Positions 47,696-57,922 are shown, numbered from the stretch's first letter. The stretch is DNA of 64,000 nt from Microcystis aeruginosa NIES-4325 (GCF_008974145.1 NZ_BJKP01000010.1:46499-110498); one strand, 5' to 3'. The notes: generated from the sequence alone by a model not told the origin. Numbers and translations are program-made.

Positions 47696-48466
47696 ATGTG
47701 TCAACTTCTAGGCATGAATTGTAATGTCCCCACGGATATCTGTTTTTCCTTTGAGGGATTTTGTGCGCGGGGAGGCAAAACCGACGAACATCGAGACGGT
47801 TGGGGCATCGCTTTTTTTGAAGGTTTAGGTTGTCGAACTTTTATTGATGTTAAACCCTCGATCGCTTCTCCGATTGCGGAATTAATTAAAAACTATCCCA
47901 TCCATTCTACCAATGTTATCGCCCATATTCGCAAAGCCACCCAAGGAGAAATTAAACTAGAAAACTGTCATCCTTTTCGGCGAGAATTGTGGGGAAAATA
48001 TTGGGTTTTTGCCCATAATGGTAATTTAGAAAATTTCTCACCTGCTGCGGGAGATTTTTATCAACCGGTTGGGGAGACGGATTCGGAAAGAGCTTTCTGT
48101 TTAATTCTTAATACCCTGCGAGAGACTTTTCCCCAGGGCAAGCCTTCCCTAGAACAACTCTATCAAGTCCTAAAAACTATCACAAACTCTATCGCTTGTC
48201 AAGGTATTTTTAATTATCTTTTATCCGATGGTGAACATTTTTTTGCCCATTGTTCGACGAAATTAAGCTATATAATCCGTCAGTATCCTTTTGCCGCAGC
48301 TCATTTAATCGATGAAGATGTTAGCGTTGATTTTCAAGCTTTAGCTCATCCCGGCGATCAAGTGGCAATTATTGCCACTACTCCCTTAACTGATAATGAA
48401 GTTTGGACACCGATTAATGCAGGGGAATTATTAGTTTTTCATGAGGGCGCAGCAGTTTTAAGTTAA
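47696..48466 (+). CDS. Class II glutamine amidotransferase
   Basis: A 256-residue Ntn-type amidotransferase of the YafJ kind. Mature N-terminal cysteine follows the start (MCQLLGMNCN), which decides ATG 47696 over an upstream ATG at 47663. GKTDEHRDGWGIAFFEG, VIAHIRKATQGEI, NCHPFRRELWGKYWVFAHNGNLE and ETDSERAFCLIL give the glutaminase active site. There is no synthase domain, so the ammonia acceptor is unknown. The next gene, on the other strand, begins 2 bp after its stop. Confidence 0.9.
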   Translation: MCQLLGMNCNVPTDICFSFEGFCARGGKTDEHRDGWGIAFFEGLGCRTFIDVKPSIASPIAELIKNYPIHSTNVIAHIRKATQGEIKLENCHPFRRELWGKYWVFAHNGNLENFSPAAGDFYQPVGETDSERAFCLILNTLRETFPQGKPSLEQLYQVLKTITNSIACQGIFNYLLSDGEHFFAHCSTKLSYIIRQYPFAAAHLIDEDVSVDFQALAHPGDQVAIIATTPLTDNEVWTPINAGELLVFHEGAAVLS

Positions 48467-48468
48467 TC

Positions 48469-49197
48469 TTACCAGTGGTCACTTTGTCGAGATTTTTCTA
48501 AATCAATTAACTGAGTTTTTAACCCTAACCAATCTAATTGATTGGCGAGGCAATCTGAACCAATTTTTCCCGCTTCTAGATAAATAACTCTCTCGGCAAA
48601 TTCCTCTAAAAAATCTAGTTGATGATTGACCATAATTATCGTCATTGAACTTTGATTATTTAATACTTCTAATAACCTGCTGGCCGTGCCTGTATCTAGA
48701 GCAGACGTAGGTTCATCTAATAACAGTATGCTCGGTTCTAACAGCAAAGCTCTAGTAATTGCCACTAATTGTCTTTGTCCTAAAGATAATTCTAACTCCC
48801 CGCGTTCAAACCACTGTTGAGGAATTTTTAACAGGGATGCCCAACGGTCAATTCTCTGATTAATTTCAGCAGGGTTAAGTTTTTTAAATTGCAGAGGATA
48901 AGCGAGAGCATCTCGAACAGTCATCCCTAATAACTTCGACTCTTGTAGCAATAAAACTATCTGTTGTCGCAGGGAAATAACCGGTATTTCCTTAATCGAT
49001 TTACCTTGAAAATAAATATTTCCCGTGCTTGGTTCCTGCAAACGATTTAACAATCGTAAAATAGTCGTTTTTCCTGCCCCAGATGCTCCGACAATAGCTA
49101 ACTTTTCTCCTTGCTTGATGCTAAAAGTAATATCTTCTAACAGATAAGCACTGCTGCGTCGGATAGCTAAATTTACTTGCTGTAGTTCTAAAATCAA
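48469..49197 (-). CDS. ABC transporter ATP-binding protein
   Basis: A 242-residue ATPase: Walker A GASGAGKTTILRLLN (about residues 37-51), Q-loop LLLQESKLLG, signature ELSLGQRQLVAITRALL (LSLGQ instead of LSGGQ) and Walker B ILLLDEPTSALD, then an H-loop in MVNHQLDFLEEF. It resembles the phosphate/amino-acid or FetA (YbbL)-like groups. No permease lies next to it. The substrate is not predictable. Confidence 0.85.
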   Translation of the reverse strand: MILELQQVNLAIRRSSAYLLEDITFSIKQGEKLAIVGASGAGKTTILRLLNRLQEPSTGNIYFQGKSIKEIPVISLRQQIVLLLQESKLLGMTVRDALAYPLQFKKLNPAEINQRIDRWASLLKIPQQWFERGELELSLGQRQLVAITRALLLEPSILLLDEPTSALDTGTASRLLEVLNNQSSMTIIMVNHQLDFLEEFAERVIYLEAGKIGSDCLANQLDWLGLKTQLIDLEKSRQSDHW

Positions 49198-49272
49198 GAG
49201 CGTTCTTTTCCTTACTTAGTTCAAGTTTATTATATAATAAAAATAGCCCAATGAGTTCGGCAGGTATTCCCC

Positions 49273-49962
49273 ATGGTTAGTCAAGTTAACAAAACCGAGA
49301 TTATCTATCCTGAGAGCGACGGTAAACCGATGGCAGATAATACTAAACAATTTAACTGGATAGTAACGATTAATCAGAATCTCGACTGGTTATATATCGA
49401 TGATCCCCAGGTATTTGTGGCGGGGGATCTGTTATGGTATCCCGTGGAAGGCCAGCCCAAAATAGCCGCCGCTCCTGATACGATGGTAGTATTTGGCAGA
49501 CCGAAAGGCGATCGAGGTTCCTATAAACAATGGCAAGAAGATAATCTTGCTCCTCAAGTTGTCTTTGAGATTCTTTCTCCCAGTAATACCTCCATCGAAA
49601 TGGCCAAAAAATTGCTATTTTATGATCGCTATGGAGTCCAAGAATACTACGTCTATGATCCGGATGATAATAGTCTAGAAGCTTGGCAGCGAATTGGTGA
49701 CAGTTTAGACAGTGTTAGTGAGGTTAATAATTGGGTGAGTCCCCGTTTAGGCATTCGTTTTGACTTAACCGACGAGTTAAAAATTTATCGTCCTGATGGT
49801 ACTCAATTCTTGTCCTACAGCGAAATTAATCAACTACTGGAACAGGAAAAGCAACGGGCTGAAAATGAACGCCAACGGGCTGAACAGGCTAATCAGCAGT
49901 TAGTAGAAATGGAGGCAAAACTGCAAAAATATCGTCAACTTTTTGGGGAATTACCTAACTAA
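49273..49962 (+). CDS. Uma2-family (DUF820) endonuclease-like protein
   Basis: A 229-residue Uma2/DUF820 protein, a PD-(D/E)xK-type nuclease fold highly expanded in cyanobacteria. Motifs are AAPDTMVVFG (D69), PQVVFEILSPSN (E99) and the following KLLFYDRYGVQEYYVYDPD. The C-terminal ~45 residues form a coiled coil (LLEQEKQRAENERQRAEQAN) found in many members. Cellular role is unknown; DNA cleavage is inferred from the fold. Confidence 0.88.
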   Translation: MVSQVNKTEIIYPESDGKPMADNTKQFNWIVTINQNLDWLYIDDPQVFVAGDLLWYPVEGQPKIAAAPDTMVVFGRPKGDRGSYKQWQEDNLAPQVVFEILSPSNTSIEMAKKLLFYDRYGVQEYYVYDPDDNSLEAWQRIGDSLDSVSEVNNWVSPRLGIRFDLTDELKIYRPDGTQFLSYSEINQLLEQEKQRAENERQRAEQANQQLVEMEAKLQKYRQLFGELPN

Positions 49963-49994
49963 AATCTTCACTAGCGACGGGAGTATAACAAAAA

Positions 49995-50016
49995 AAGAGG
50001 ACTGGTTAGTCCTCTT
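49995..50016 (-). terminator. psaC terminator
   Basis: A perfect 9-bp stem AAGAGGACT/AGTCCTCTT with a 4-nt loop, followed on the minus strand by a T-run. It lies 48 bp after the psaC stop. Confidence 0.9.
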
Positions 50017-50064
50017 AACAAGATTAGTTTTCGCTAAATGTTAAACACAGAATGATTGCCGGGC

Positions 50065-50343
<279 letters not shown>

Positions 50344-50561
50344 TTAAATTTCGGGTTTATCGGTTAGTTTACCTTACAGCGATCTGTTCATCGCTCGATC
50401 GGTGACATAACTTTAAACTCTGTAACACTTGGGGCCAAGTGGCGATCGCTAGTTGGGGATCGAGTAATCCTAAAATAGCCTTAAAGAATTGCTTGCCAAG
50501 GTTACGGGGGGAACCGAAAAAGGTAATCTGGATCGCAAGATAATTTATTTCGTTTGCCAGT

Positions 50562-52532
50562 ATGACAGAAATAGCGATCGAATCGATCCTACAGGAAAAT
50601 CGGCTGTTTCCCCCCAGTGCCGAATTTGCCCAGAATGCCACCATTAAAAGCTTTGAAGAATACCGGCAACTCTACGCCAAAGCCAAGGCTGATCCCCAGG
50701 CTTTTTGGGCCCAATTAGCCGAAAAAGAACTACATTGGTTTGAAAAATGGTCAGAGACTCTTGACTGGCAGCCCCCCTTTGCTAAATGGTTCGTCAACGG
50801 CAAGATTAATATTTGTTACAACTGTATTGACAGACATCTCACCACCTGGAGACGCAATAAAGCCGCCATCATTTGGGAAGGAGAACCGGGAGACAGCCGC
50901 ACCATTACCTACGAACAGCTACACCGAGAAGTGTGTCAATTTGCCAACGCTTTAAAGGAATTAGGCGTGAAAAAAGGCGATGTGGTCGGAATTTATATGC
51001 CGATGATTCCCGAAGCGGCCATCGCTATGTTAGCCTGTGCCAGAATTGGCGCGCCCCACAGTGTAGTTTTTGGGGGATTTAGTGCCGATGCTTTGCGCGA
51101 TCGTCTTAATGATGCGGCCGCTAAGGTAGTAATCACTGCCGATGGTGGTTTCCGCAAGGATAAAGTCGTTGCCCTCAAGGAACAGGTGGATCTGGCTCTA
51201 GCCGATAATAGCGCCCCCAGTGTGGAAAAAGTTCTCGTTGTCCAGCGCAGCAAGGAAGCAATCAATATGGTTCCCGATCGCGATTACTGGTGGCATGATC
51301 TACAAAAACAGGTATCTGCTAATTGTCCGTCCGAACCGATGGATAGCGAAGATATGTTATTTATCCTCTATACCAGTGGTTCCACCGGCAAACCGAAAGG
51401 AGTCGTCCACACCACCGGCGGTTATAATCTTTACACCCATGTCACCAGCAAATGGATTTTTGACCTGAAAGACACCGATGTTTACTGGTGTACTGCCGAT
51501 GTGGGTTGGATTACTGGCCATAGTTATATCGTTTACGGACCGCTTTCCAATGGTGCAACGACGGTAATGTATGAAGGGGTTCCCCGTCCCTCTAATTTAG
51601 GCTGTTTTTGGGATGTAATCGAGAAATATCGCGTTAATATCTTTTATACTGCCCCCACTGCTATCCGCGCTTTTATCAAAATGGGGGAAGATATCCCCAA
51701 TAGCCGGGATTTATCCTCTTTGCGCTTACTGGGAACCGTGGGAGAACCGATTAACCCGGAAGCTTGGATGTGGTATCACCGGGTTATCGGTAAGGAAAAA
51801 TGTCCGATTGTCGATACTTGGTGGCAAACGGAAACTGGGGGAATTATGATTACTCCCTTACCTGGGGCAATTGCCACCAAACCGGGGTCAGCAACCCTAC
51901 CTTTTCCCGGTATTATCGCCGCAGTGGTGGACTTAGAGGGCAATCCCACCCAAGCGAATGAGGGGGGTTATCTGGTGGTCAAACATCCCTGGCCCGGTAT
52001 GATGCGAACAGTCTATAAAAATCCTGATCGCTTCCGCAATACCTACTGGGAACAGATCGCCCCCAAAGATGGCCAATATCTCTATTTTGCTGGGGATGGT
52101 AGTCGTCAGGACGAGGACGGTTATTTCTGGGTAATGGGGCGCGTTGATGACGTGATTAGCGTTTCTGGCCACCGTTTAGGGACAATGGAGATCGAATCAG
52201 CTTTAGTATCTCATCCAGCGGTAGCGGAGGCGGCTGTGGTGGGACGGCCAGATGAAATTAAAGGGGAAGAAGTCTATGCTTTTGTGACTCTGGAGGGACA
52301 TTATGAAGCGAGTCAGGAGTTAGCGCAAGCATTAAAGGATCACGTTGTCAAGGAAATTGGCATTATTGCCCGACCGGGAGAAATCCGTTTTACCGATGTA
52401 CTGCCAAAAACGCGATCGGGTAAAATTATGCGTCGTCTCTTGCGAACTTTAGCATCAGGTCAAGAGATTTCCGGTGATACTTCTACTCTAGAAGATCGAT
52501 CGGTTTTGGACAAATTACGGCAAGGTACCTAA
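50562..52532 (+). CDS. acs: Acetyl-CoA synthetase (AMP-forming)
   Basis: A 656-residue ANL-superfamily enzyme converting acetate, ATP and CoA to acetyl-CoA. The P-loop-like A3 motif is [18 protein letters not shown], with [20 protein letters not shown] and [10 protein letters not shown] around the acetate pocket, [20 protein letters not shown] as the A8 hinge, and the regulated lysine in [14 protein letters not shown], a site of acetylation in many bacteria. Full length. Cytosolic; allows use or recycling of acetate. Confidence 0.96.
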   Translation: MTEIAIESILQENRLFPPSAEFAQNATIKSFEEYRQLYAKAKADPQAFWAQLAEKELHWFEKWSETLDWQPPFAKWFVNGKINICYNCIDRHLTTWRRNKAAIIWEGEPGDSRTITYEQLHREVCQFANALKELGVKKGDVVGIYMPMIPEAAIAMLACARIGAPHSVVFGGFSADALRDRLNDAAAKVVITADGGFRKDKVVALKEQVDLALADNSAPSVEKVLVVQRSKEAINMVPDRDYWWHDLQKQVSANCPSEPMDSEDMLFILYTSGSTGKPKGVVHTTGGYNLYTHVTSKWIFDLKDTDVYWCTADVGWITGHSYIVYGPLSNGATTVMYEGVPRPSNLGCFWDVIEKYRVNIFYTAPTAIRAFIKMGEDIPNSRDLSSLRLLGTVGEPINPEAWMWYHRVIGKEKCPIVDTWWQTETGGIMITPLPGAIATKPGSATLPFPGIIAAVVDLEGNPTQANEGGYLVVKHPWPGMMRTVYKNPDRFRNTYWEQIAPKDGQYLYFAGDGSRQDEDGYFWVMGRVDDVISVSGHRLGTMEIESALVSHPAVAEAAVVGRPDEIKGEEVYAFVTLEGHYEASQELAQALKDHVVKEIGIIARPGEIRFTDVLPKTRSGKIMRRLLRTLASGQEISGDTSTLEDRSVLDKLRQGT

Positions 52533-52949
52533 TTTAATTGCCAGTTTTTCCTAGTAGTTAGGGTGAGGAATAAGAGTTAATCTTATCTCACTCTAACGGG
52601 AGTGATGATCGGGGAATATATTTGCTCAAGCAGCAAAGCTATAACTAATAATAAATCCTGTTTATAGCGTTTCCCATTCACAAAAGGTACATTCTCGACC
52701 TTAAACAGCTTAATCAGTAAAGCTTTAAGTGTGCCGCACAGGTACGAGAACCGCTATAAAAGGTATAGGAGATTGGGAAGTTTCGTTCCAGTTGGTCTCG
52801 CGTAGCGAGCGCGTTGCGACCGCCTGCAGGAATGTATCCTATAATATATTTTACCCACCAAACCCAAGAGATCCGATCATACTTCATGTTTATAAGAAAG
52901 GCTGTAATAATAAAGATAAGAGCGAAGGGAAATTATAAGAGTTTAATCA
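52533..52949. other. Non-coding region rich in repeats
   Basis: Holds the second copy of the 74-bp dispersed repeat (52685-52758) and a TCGCGTAGCGAGCGCGTTGCGACC motif (from about 52798), which also occurs in a variant form at about 6603. No gene supported. Confidence 0.5.
52685..52758. repeat. 74-bp dispersed repeat, copy 2
   Basis: Same length and order of conserved blocks as 39689-39762. Here it is wholly intergenic. Confidence 0.65.
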
Positions 52950-53357
52950 ATGACCACCACCACTACTACGGATAATGATTTAAAAAGACTAGAAGATTTA
53001 ATCCTCAATGGACAGAAGATAATCGAACATCGATTCAACGAGATCGACAATCGACTCACTACCATGGAAACTCGACTGATTGAGGTGGACAATCGATTGA
53101 AGGTGATCGAGAATGGACAAGCGGACATGAAAGCTGATGTCAAAACTGTTCAAAAAGATACTACTGATTTAAAGATTGAACTCACGGAAGTTAAAGGTGA
53201 TATTAAAACTCTTGATAGTAAATTTGATGACATGAATAAACGCTTAGAGAAAGTCGAAGGAACCCAAAAAAATCAAATTTGGACATTGATAACTGTCTTA
53301 AGTGGTTCCCTACTAGCTGTGGGATTTAGAAGTTTTTTTATCGACAGTAATCCCTAA
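52950..53357 (+). CDS. Coiled-coil protein with C-terminal anchor
   Basis: A 135-residue protein. After a threonine run, residues ~10-105 form one long coiled coil with degenerate repeats of the IDNRLTTMETRLIEVDNRL type. A hydrophobic segment near the C-terminus (about 110-127, IWTLITVLSGSLLAVGF) would anchor it. The repeats are near-heptad and could expand or contract. Such short coiled-coil tail-anchored proteins are frequent in Microcystis and other cyanobacteria; function unknown. Confidence 0.7.
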   Translation: MTTTTTTDNDLKRLEDLILNGQKIIEHRFNEIDNRLTTMETRLIEVDNRLKVIENGQADMKADVKTVQKDTTDLKIELTEVKGDIKTLDSKFDDMNKRLEKVEGTQKNQIWTLITVLSGSLLAVGFRSFFIDSNP

Positions 53358-53535
53358 TCTCAGCAAGAGAATTGCTATATAACAGTTTTATGAGAAAAGC
53401 TGTTAATTAATCATCGCTGTTCCCTTCTCTTAGGATTAACTTTAATTTTGTCCGACTACTTCAAATAACTGATAACTAATAACTAATACTATTAATTTTT
53501 ATACCTCATGAGAGCAGGAAATTATCTAAAAAAGC

Positions 53536-53560
53536 AAAAAGGGAAATATATTCCCTTTTT
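53536..53560 (-). terminator. Terminator of the DUF1269 gene
   Basis: A perfect palindrome, AAAAAGGGAA/TTCCCTTTTT with a 5-nt loop, 22 bp after the stop of the minus-strand gene. Confidence 0.85.
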
Positions 53561-53582
53561 CTAGCTTTTATGGACTCATATC

Positions 53583-54089
53583 CTAAACCGTTTCGGGTTT
53601 AACACCTCTTTGGTCGAGAACTTTCTGTAATTCAGCTTCGTCGGTTTTGGTCAAAGAAGTGCGTAACACTTTACCTCCGTAGGGGGCCACTTCATCGAGG
53701 ACTTTATCGGGGGTAACTTTTTGGACGAGAACAAAGAGAGCAGAGGTACTGGGCTGCATGGTTTCTCCCAATTCGCGCATAAAATTGTCATCCACACCGA
53801 TATCACTTAACGCACCTCCCAAAGCGCCACCAGCAGCACCGAGGACGGCCCCTAATAAAGGGGATAAAAAGAGCATTCCGATTAATAATCCCCAGAAACT
53901 GCCACTAGCGGCTCCCGCTGCTGTTAAATTGACCGCTTGCTTGAGTTTAATCTGGCCATCTTTGTTTTTAACCACTACGGCAGCATCTTCTAACTCGATC
54001 AGATGTTCCTGTTGCAGTTTAGCCAAAGTTAAACGAACTTCTTCCGCTTTAAATTCGTCCTCATAGGCGATGACAAATAGATCAGCCAT
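53583..54089 (-). CDS. DUF1269-family protein with glycine-rich membrane hairpin
   Basis: A 168-residue protein. A ferredoxin-like N-terminal part (FVIAYEDEFKAEEVRLTLAKLQ and DAAVVVKNKDGQIKLKQ), a central glycine/alanine-rich hydrophobic stretch (about 65-100, FWGLLIGMLFLSPLLGAVLGAAGGALGGAL) and a C-terminal basic domain (FVLVQKVTPDKVLDEVAPYGGKVLRTSLTK). This is the DUF1269 pattern. Likely membrane-linked; the role is not established, though stress association is often suggested. Confidence 0.85.
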   Translation of the reverse strand: MADLFVIAYEDEFKAEEVRLTLAKLQQEHLIELEDAAVVVKNKDGQIKLKQAVNLTAAGAASGSFWGLLIGMLFLSPLLGAVLGAAGGALGGALSDIGVDDNFMRELGETMQPSTSALFVLVQKVTPDKVLDEVAPYGGKVLRTSLTKTDEAELQKVLDQRGVKPETV

Positions 54090-54186
54090 AGTTTTTCCTC
54101 GATTATTAGCAAATAAAACCTTTATACACTACTTTTGCCGGATTAAAAAATTTGAGGTATCGGAGAATACCGAAAAACCATGGAGA

Positions 54187-54804
54187 TTAGGTGTCATAAA
54201 TACGCGCTTCAAAAGCATCGGGATTTTCTTGACAGTATTCCTCAAAATAGGTCTTTTCTGGTTTTTTAGCGCGTTGGTGTGCCAATTCTGCCTGTAATTC
54301 CTCAACAACATCCCAAGCTGCGGCACAATCGGGAGAATTTCCGCCTTTTTCCGCACAGACTGCCCTGGCAATATCTCTAGCTTTGATAATCTCCGCTTCT
54401 AAATCAAGACTGCGGGGCTTTTCGACGGCGTTACCTTTATGGAGGATGTCACTAACAGAGATAACACCGAGCAAACCGCCTTTAATTACCGGTGCGAAAC
54501 GAATACCGGTATTAGCAAATAAGCGGGCCACATATTCAACCCCGAGGTCGGGATTAATCACGATGCAGGGTTTGCTCATTACTTCATAGACGCGCACTTT
54601 TTGCGGATCTTGACCGAAAGCGACGACTTTATAGACAATATCGGTTTCGGTGATAATTCCGTAAGCATCTTCATCGTGACGGCGATCAACAATGAGAGTT
54701 CTAATGTTCTTTTCTCTCATCAATTGTACCGCTTTGGCAACGGTTTCAGAACCTTTAATCTTGGCCACCTCCGTGGTCATAATTTCAGCTGCTTTCATAG
54801 TCAT
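54187..54804 (-). CDS. CBS-CP12 fusion protein
   Basis: A 205-residue fusion. Two CBS repeats span about residues 1-60 (AAEIMTTEVAKIKGSETVAKA) and 70-130 (VMSKPCIVINPDLGVEYVA); they bind adenine nucleotides. The rest (about 137-205) is a CP12 domain: the N-terminal cysteine pair C150/C160, the AAAWDVVEELQAE core, the basic HQRAKKPEKTYFEEYC and a C-terminal RIYDT. CP12 inactivates PRK and GAPDH in the dark. Here only C191 remains of the C-terminal pair; alanine 200 occupies the second site, so the disulfide that lets canonical CP12 bind GAPDH cannot form. CBS-CP12 was studied in M. aeruginosa as a PRK regulator. Confidence 0.9.
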   Translation of the reverse strand: MTMKAAEIMTTEVAKIKGSETVAKAVQLMREKNIRTLIVDRRHDEDAYGIITETDIVYKVVAFGQDPQKVRVYEVMSKPCIVINPDLGVEYVARLFANTGIRFAPVIKGGLLGVISVSDILHKGNAVEKPRSLDLEAEIIKARDIARAVCAEKGGNSPDCAAAWDVVEELQAELAHQRAKKPEKTYFEEYCQENPDAFEARIYDT

Positions 54805-54899
54805 ATTTGGATTGGAGAAGTTAAGTTGTGCCTTTGTTATTTTAGGGTATAAACTGACCCCTAATACTGACGGCCGACGGCCAAAAAACCGATCCCTGA

Positions 54900-56090
54900 T
54901 TAACGCCATTCCACCAGTTGTCGTTCTTGGACGACCAAACCATATACTGTCTCGGTTTGACGGGCTAAATTCGCCCAATGAAAGCGTTTTTCTAGGTCTT
55001 CGTAGGCGTTATTAACTAATTCTTGGGCGTATCCGGGATGATTTAAAACCTCCAAAATGCCCCAAGCGAGGGAATCAGGATTATTGACCCGGGTGACGAT
55101 TCCCGTTTGACCATGACGGACTACTTCGGGAAAACCGCAGGTATCGGAAACTACCACGGGAACCCTAGCGGCGAAACTTTCCAGGGCGACAATGCCAAAA
55201 GGTTCGTAAAGACTGGGAAAAACGGCACAATCGGCCACGGTTTGGAAGCGATCGAGGTTTTCATCGGACATAAAGCCCGTAAAATAACAATGATGCCAGA
55301 TACCGAGATGCCAAGCCTGTTGTTTGAGTTTGTCGGTATTGCCGCCACCGATAATGACAAATTTAGTTTTAGCCTCGGTCTGAGCGAGGACTTTTGGGGC
55401 AGCGTTGAGTAACACCGAAACCCCCTTTTCAAAGGTCATGCGCCCGACGTAATAGACGATTTTTTCGTGATCGCCCGCATATTGACGACGAAAAGCTTGG
55501 TAATCAAAGTTAGGGTCTCTTTGCTTTTTCTCGGCCCGAATACCGTTATAAACCACATCGATTTTATCCCAAGGTGCGCCCAAGGCCCGATGGACTTCAT
55601 GACGCATATAGCCGGTACAGACGATGACGCGCCAAGCATTATAGACGAGGGTTCCCTCCTTGCCGGCGATATAGCGTTGGGTGTCGGTGTGCAGTCCGTT
55701 ATAACGTCCGTATTCCGTGGCGTGAATAGTGGCAATCAGGGGTATTTTAAAGAGATGTTTCAAGGCAATTGCCGCATCCCCTACTAACCAATCGTGGGCA
55801 TGAACAAGGTCAAATTTTCCGTATTCGGCGATTATTTTGCCGCCTTGTTGCCCCATGCTGTTATTCATGTTGACCACCCAATGAAAAAAGTCATTGCCGG
55901 GGGGTACGGGGACGCGGTGGATGTGAATACCTTCCACCAGTTCGTAACTGGGGGCTTGACCGAATTCGATCGTGATTAAATGGACTTCATGACCAAGTTT
56001 GACGATTTCGGGATAGAGTTCGGCGACATGACGGGCGATACCGCCCACTAATCGCGGTGGAAATTCCCACGCCAACACTAAAATCCTCAT
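54900..56090 (-). CDS. GT4 glycosyltransferase, glycogen-synthase-like
   Basis: A 396-residue GT-B enzyme. N-terminal MRILVLAWEFPPRLVGGIARHVAEL is the KxGG/GGI acceptor loop of the GT4/GT5 groups. C-terminal donor domain: YYVGRMTFEKGVSVLLNAAP, then FVIIGGGNTDKLKQ and the E(x7)E motif in FPSLYEPFGIVALESFA. It lies 95 bp upstream of the CBS-CP12 gene on the same strand, possibly one transcript. Substrates unknown; the group makes glycosyl-glycerol-like or glycogen-like products. ATG 56090 is supported by the MRILVLAWE start. Confidence 0.88.
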   Translation of the reverse strand: MRILVLAWEFPPRLVGGIARHVAELYPEIVKLGHEVHLITIEFGQAPSYELVEGIHIHRVPVPPGNDFFHWVVNMNNSMGQQGGKIIAEYGKFDLVHAHDWLVGDAAIALKHLFKIPLIATIHATEYGRYNGLHTDTQRYIAGKEGTLVYNAWRVIVCTGYMRHEVHRALGAPWDKIDVVYNGIRAEKKQRDPNFDYQAFRRQYAGDHEKIVYYVGRMTFEKGVSVLLNAAPKVLAQTEAKTKFVIIGGGNTDKLKQQAWHLGIWHHCYFTGFMSDENLDRFQTVADCAVFPSLYEPFGIVALESFAARVPVVVSDTCGFPEVVRHGQTGIVTRVNNPDSLAWGILEVLNHPGYAQELVNNAYEDLEKRFHWANLARQTETVYGLVVQERQLVEWR

Positions 56091-56128
56091 TTTTCCCTAA
56101 CCTCGACCTGATTTAAGCTTGTAGGTAA

Positions 56129-56707
56129 TCATGACATCCCCATGGTATCTATTTTGGCTCTGGTTTCTTCCTCTAATTCCCACTCTCCCCGCGCCAGTCT
56201 GGAGAGGATTTCTTGTCGCCACTTGCTTAATTGTTCCTGAAAAGCGGCCGTTTGTAGATCGTTGCGCCAGAAAATTAGGGCTGATTCACCAGTTTGCGAA
56301 TAATAATTTTTCCGCTCTCCAGCGACGCGGAAGCCAAAATGCTCGTAGAGTGCGATCGCTGACTGGTTCGATACCCTCACCTCTAGCGTAGCCCTTTCCA
56401 GTTGTCTTTGTACAGCCTTCTCAAGCAGTTTGTAGAGAAGCAGTTTTCCTAATCCTTGTCTTTGATAGTCGGGATAAATTGCCAGGAGGGTAATATGCGC
56501 TTCTTCGAGAATTGCCCAAAAACAAGCCAATCCGATTAGGGTTTCGTCCTTCTGGTCCAGGGTAAGAATTAATAATTCACTGTTGGGGCTGTTTAATTCC
56601 CGTTCATAACCGGATAGGGTCCAAATGCCCCCTAGACTGCTGCGATCGATGGACACCATGGCGGCAAGATGGGCAGATTTTGGGGTTTTAAGCTGGATTT
56701 TTTGCAT
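56129..56707 (-). CDS. rimI: Ribosomal protein S18 alanine N-acetyltransferase
   Basis: A 192-residue GNAT acetyltransferase. The acetyl-CoA motif is AIYPDYQRQGLGKLLLYKLL (R/QxxGxG/A) with LEVRVSNQSAIALYEHFGFRVAGERKNYYS after it, the RimI pattern. It is longer than E. coli RimI (148) owing to N-terminal and C-terminal extensions (about 25 residues each). The target, the N-terminus of S18, is inferred from family; other GNAT targets are possible. It lies 38 bp upstream of the GT4 gene and could share its transcript. Confidence 0.82.
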   Translation of the reverse strand: MQKIQLKTPKSAHLAAMVSIDRSSLGGIWTLSGYERELNSPNSELLILTLDQKDETLIGLACFWAILEEAHITLLAIYPDYQRQGLGKLLLYKLLEKAVQRQLERATLEVRVSNQSAIALYEHFGFRVAGERKNYYSQTGESALIFWRNDLQTAAFQEQLSKWRQEILSRLARGEWELEEETRAKIDTMGMS

Positions 56708-56941
56708 TTATCGGGGAAAGGGAGAAGGGAGCGAGGAGAGGCAGTTCGAGCATTTGTACTAAAATTTTCAAGACGCAGTTTAGATTCAGTACAGCTTAAC
56801 TGATCACCGATCACTGAAACATCGTCCATCTTAATTTTTTTGAGCGGCCATCGTTAAGCGTTTTAATCGGCTTCTTAACATTTTCTCAATATTGTCAAAA
56901 TCGAATAGTATAGATTGAAATAACTCAATGTACGCAAACCT

Positions 56942-57922
56942 ATGGATGGCAGCTTAATCCTGTTCAATATTCTCAATCCGCCGGTTTTGTTCTTTTTCTT
57001 GGGAATGCTGGCAGTATTTTTTAAATCCGACCTAGAGATTCCCCAACCACTGCCTAAACTCTTTTCTCTCTATCTGTTGATGGCGATTGGGTTCAAGGGA
57101 GGTTATGAACTAGCGGAAAGTGGCATCAATAACCAAATTGCTTTAACTTTGATTGCCTCTGTGGTTATGGCTTGCATCGTTCCCATTTACACTTTCTTTA
57201 TCCTGAAAATTAAACTCGATAGTGCCAATGCAGCAGCGATTGCAGCCGCCTATGGTTCCATTAGTGCCGTTACTTTCATCACCGCCAGTTCTTTTTTAGA
57301 AAAACTTCATATTTCCTATGGCGGTCACATGGTAGCGGCCTTAGCTTTAATGGAATCGCCGGCGATTGTAGTGGGTTTAATCCTGGTGCGAGTCTTTCAA
57401 GAGAAAAATGGCCAAGAAGAAGCGTTTTCTTGGTCAAAGGTTTTACATGAAGCCTTTTTAAATGGTTCGGTATTTCTCTTAGTCGGTAGTGTTATTATTG
57501 GTATGCTGACGGGGGAAAAAGGCTGGGAAAAATTGGAACCTTTCACTCAAGAGATTTTTTATGGTGCTTTGACTTTCTTTCTCCTGGATATGGGATTAGT
57601 GGCGGCGAAAAGAATCCGAGAATTAAGCAAAACTGGTGCTTTTCTCATCGGTTTCTCGGTATTTATTCCCGTCATCAATGCTATGGTGGGGATTCTCATC
57701 GCGAAGGTTCTCGGATTTGAACAGGGCAATGCCTTATTATTCGCTGTTTTGTGTGCCAGTGCCTCTTATATTGCTGTTCCTGCGGCCATGAGAATGACTG
57801 TTCCTGAAGCGAATCCTAGTTTATACGTTTCTATGGCCTTGGCTTTAACTTTTCCTTTCAATATCATCATCGGTATTCCTCTGTACCTAGAGATGATCAA
57901 AATCATTGGCTGTGGAGTCTAA
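56942..57922 (+). CDS. sbtA: Sodium-dependent bicarbonate transporter SbtA
   Basis: A 326-residue membrane protein with about ten hydrophobic helices, SbtA family (PF05982). Conserved parts are FFKSDLEIPQPLPKLFSLYLLMAIGFKGG at the N-terminus, AAIAAAYGSISAVTFITASSFLEK, MALTFPFNIIIGIPLY near the end. SbtA is a high-affinity Na+/HCO3- symporter of the carbon-concentrating mechanism. The central cytoplasmic loop (FQEKNGQEEAFSW) is shorter than in the 374-residue Synechocystis protein. sbtB follows, 73 bp downstream. Confidence 0.93.
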   Translation: MDGSLILFNILNPPVLFFFLGMLAVFFKSDLEIPQPLPKLFSLYLLMAIGFKGGYELAESGINNQIALTLIASVVMACIVPIYTFFILKIKLDSANAAAIAAAYGSISAVTFITASSFLEKLHISYGGHMVAALALMESPAIVVGLILVRVFQEKNGQEEAFSWSKVLHEAFLNGSVFLLVGSVIIGMLTGEKGWEKLEPFTQEIFYGALTFFLLDMGLVAAKRIRELSKTGAFLIGFSVFIPVINAMVGILIAKVLGFEQGNALLFAVLCASASYIAVPAAMRMTVPEANPSLYVSMALALTFPFNIIIGIPLYLEMIKIIGCGV

